The notes under the pieces: generated by a model | What the model was told of the DNA's origin: nothing | The model's database searches: none | Seen by the model: the letters and a program-made list of their open reading frames with translations, nothing else | Shown here: in pieces, positions 5,934 to 6,819 of the stretch | Position numbering within the stretch: position 1 is the stretch's first letter | Layout of the letters: every line of letters begins with the position of its first letter | From: Clostridia bacterium | GTDB lineage: Bacteria > Bacillota > Clostridia > Oscillospirales > CAG-272 | Direction: 5' to 3' | Assembly (NCBI GenBank): GCA_017453085.1 | Contig: JAFTKV010000137.1 | Coordinates: 1-6,819 of the forward strand | Length of the DNA stretch: 6,819 nt | Program-made: the position numbers and the translations under genes

Positions 5934-6481
5934 TAGAGCCGATCGCTCAGATCGTAGGCTACGCCGCCATGGCGACGGTCTGCCTCTCCTTTCAGGTGAA
6001 GAACCCGCGGGGCACCCTGTGGGTGATGGCAGCGGCTACCGGACTGTTTTCCATCCACTTCGGGCTGTTGGGGGCGGTGACGGGCTGTATCCTCAACGTG
6101 CTGAACGTGCTCCGCAATCTGGCGATTTTGTGCACCGACTCCCGCAAGCTATCGGGCAAGATCGCCAAGCACCTGCTGTCGCTGGCCTTTTTGGTCGCTC
6201 CCTTCGGATTTTGGTTTATCCCGGGCATTACGGTGGGCATTCCCGACTTCGTTTTGGGGATCATCATGACCGTTGCCTCCTATCTGTTCTGGAGCCAGCG
6301 GGCGGGAGTGATCCGTGTGATCCATTTCTTTGCCGTTTCTCCCGGCTGGATGGTGTACAATCTGTTGGCCGGCTCGATTCCCGGCGTGATCACCGAAACG
6401 CTGAATATGCTGTCAGTGGTGGTCTACTGGGTGCGCAGACTTTTGGAAAGAACTAAAAAATCTTCGGAATCCGAAAAATAA
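5930..6481 (+). CDS. YgjV-family inner membrane protein
   Basis: A 183-residue polytopic membrane protein resembling the YgjV family (Pfam Imp-YgjV), whose function is not established. Family-like features are the N-terminal QIVGYAAMATVCLSFQVKNP (7-26), where a Gly-rich first helix runs into a S-F-Q-x-K turn; the SIHFGLLGAVTG block (41-52); the following LNVLNVLRNLAI helix (55-66); and the late helix ending SVVVYWVRR (162-170). About six membrane helices are visible, followed by a charged cytoplasmic tail. The ATG overlaps the previous stop (ATGA) and has GGAGG (5918-5922) seven bases upstream, so translation is probably coupled to the 4-TM protein. It appears to be the last gene of the operon. 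No strong terminator follows: a TTCGG-AAT-CCGAA hairpin at 6463-6475 overlaps the end of the gene but lacks a T tract. Confidence 0.8.
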   Translation: MIEPIAQIVGYAAMATVCLSFQVKNPRGTLWVMAAATGLFSIHFGLLGAVTGCILNVLNVLRNLAILCTDSRKLSGKIAKHLLSLAFLVAPFGFWFIPGITVGIPDFVLGIIMTVASYLFWSQRAGVIRVIHFFAVSPGWMVYNLLAGSIPGVITETLNMLSVVVYWVRRLLERTKKSSESEK

Positions 6482-6495
6482 TTTAGCAAAACCTC

Positions 6496-6524
6496 TTGAT
6501 TTGCAAAAAAAATTATGGTAAAAT
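6496..6524 (+). promoter_or_regulatory. Sigma-A-type promoter of the Lrp-like gene
   Basis: TTGATT (6496-6501), a 17-base spacer and TAAAAT (6519-6524) are present, with TGG giving the extended -10. The promoter lies entirely in the 79-base gap after the YgjV-like gene, so the regulator has its own start even if upstream transcription reads through. Confidence 0.78.
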
Positions 6525-6533
6525 AACACTCAC

Positions 6534-6545
6534 AAACGATTGTTT
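6534..6545 (+). promoter_or_regulatory. Candidate operator, second copy of the ACGATTGT element
   Basis: The dyad AAAC-GATT-GTTT (6534-6545) contains ACGATTGT (6536-6543), 11 bases after the -10 box. This is the same octamer at the same offset as in the operon promoter (4273-4280). In Lrp/AsnC regulators autoregulation is common, so the gene's own product is a possible binder. This is inference. Confidence 0.4.
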
Positions 6546-6560
6546 TTTCGGAGGCACACA

Positions 6561-6819
6561 ATGGATAGCATTGATCTGAAAATTTTACAGCACCTGAAGG
6601 AGAATGCCCGCGCCAAGGCGTCCGCCATCGGCGATTCCATCAAGCTGTCGGTTTCGGCAGTGACCGAGCGCATCAAGCGGATGGAGCAGGCGTGAATCAT
6701 CCGTCAATATACCGTCATCATCGACAATAAGAAGATCTGCAACGTCTTTTCCGCTGTGATTGATGTGGCACTGTTACATCCCCAGTACTGCGATAATTTC
6801 GTAAATATTTTGATGTCTC
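6561..6819 (+). pseudogene. Lrp/AsnC-family transcriptional regulator, interrupted by in-frame TGA, 3' end cut off
   Basis: The reading frame from ATG 6561 (GGAGG at 6550-6554, six bases upstream) gives an Lrp/AsnC N-terminus: MDSIDLKILQHLKENARAKA, then a helix-turn-helix with recognition helix about LSVSAVTERIKRMEQA (29-44). Codon 45 (6693-6695) is TGA. The frame continues without further stops as IIRQYTVIIDNKK and FSAVIDVALL, the usual linker and first strand of the RAM ligand-binding domain, to the window end (86 codons visible). The family normally has E-x-x-G-(I/V)-I-R here, so TGA most simply replaces a Gly codon GGA by one base change. As read, only a 44-residue DNA-binding fragment would be made. 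The flanking reading frame looks well conserved, so the loss is recent, a sequencing error, or (less likely) recoded. Promoter and ribosome site are intact. Confidence 0.8.

Noticed and set aside
6463..6475. TTCGG-AAT-CCGAA hairpin at the end of the YgjV-like gene as a terminator
   Set aside because: The stem is only 5 bp, lies inside the coding sequence and is followed by A residues rather than T residues on the plus strand. On the minus strand it has a T-rich tail, but there is no minus-strand gene there to end.
6693..6695. TGA as selenocysteine or as a reassigned glycine codon
   Set aside because: The position is a structural glycine in Lrp/AsnC proteins, not a redox site, and I see no strong hairpin of SECIS type right after it. 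Three other genes here use TGA as a normal stop, one of them (5461-5463) directly followed by a ribosome site.

Overview
The window looks like chromosomal DNA of a low- to mid-GC Gram-positive anaerobe, most likely an uncultured gut Clostridia member of the Oscillospirales/Ruminococcaceae type. This is inferred from strong AGGAGG-type ribosome binding sites, sigma-A promoters of the form TTGnnn-17-TGn-TAnnnT, a surface protein with a sortase-like tail, and the GH43/PfkB carbohydrate genes. No database search was possible. TGA is used as an ordinary stop (pfkB gene, phosphodiester glycosidase gene, 4-TM protein), so the genetic code appears standard.

Layout. (1) 1-1860, plus: a secreted, wall- or membrane-anchored protein with a beta-helix-like N-terminus, a lectin-like middle, a small Cys/His module and a PPKTGD sorting-type tail, closed by a strong terminator (1873-1901). 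(2) 1985-2992, plus: a cytoplasmic GH43-type glycosidase with its own promoter (1912-1940) and terminator (2999-3032). (3) 3033-3248: a non-coding stretch crowded with inverted repeats, probably a dispersed intergenic repeat element. (4) 4127-3249, minus: a PfkB-family sugar kinase, probably a fructokinase, convergent with the GH43 gene. (5) 4128-4320: a divergent promoter region. (6) 4321-6481, plus: a tight three-gene operon encoding a membrane-anchored NAGPA-type phosphodiester glycosidase (EpsL-like), an unrecognised four-TM protein, and a YgjV-family membrane protein whose start overlaps the previous stop. (7) 6561 to the window end, plus: the start of an Lrp/AsnC-family regulator interrupted by an in-frame TGA at codon 45, where the family normally has glycine.

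How they may work together. The GH43 enzyme and the PfkB kinase are both cytoplasmic and fit uptake and breakdown of plant oligosaccharides, but they are separate transcription units and are not proven partners. The three-gene operon is an envelope unit, perhaps acting on surface glycans. The operon promoter and the Lrp-like gene promoter share the octamer ACGATTGT exactly 11 nt after the -10 box, each copy inside a small dyad. This suggests one regulator, possibly the Lrp-like protein itself, acts on both. The window holds no phage, CRISPR, transposase, tRNA or rRNA that I can see. Most of it is ordinary metabolism and envelope biology. The points of interest are the broken regulator, the shared operator-like element and the structured intergenic repeat.
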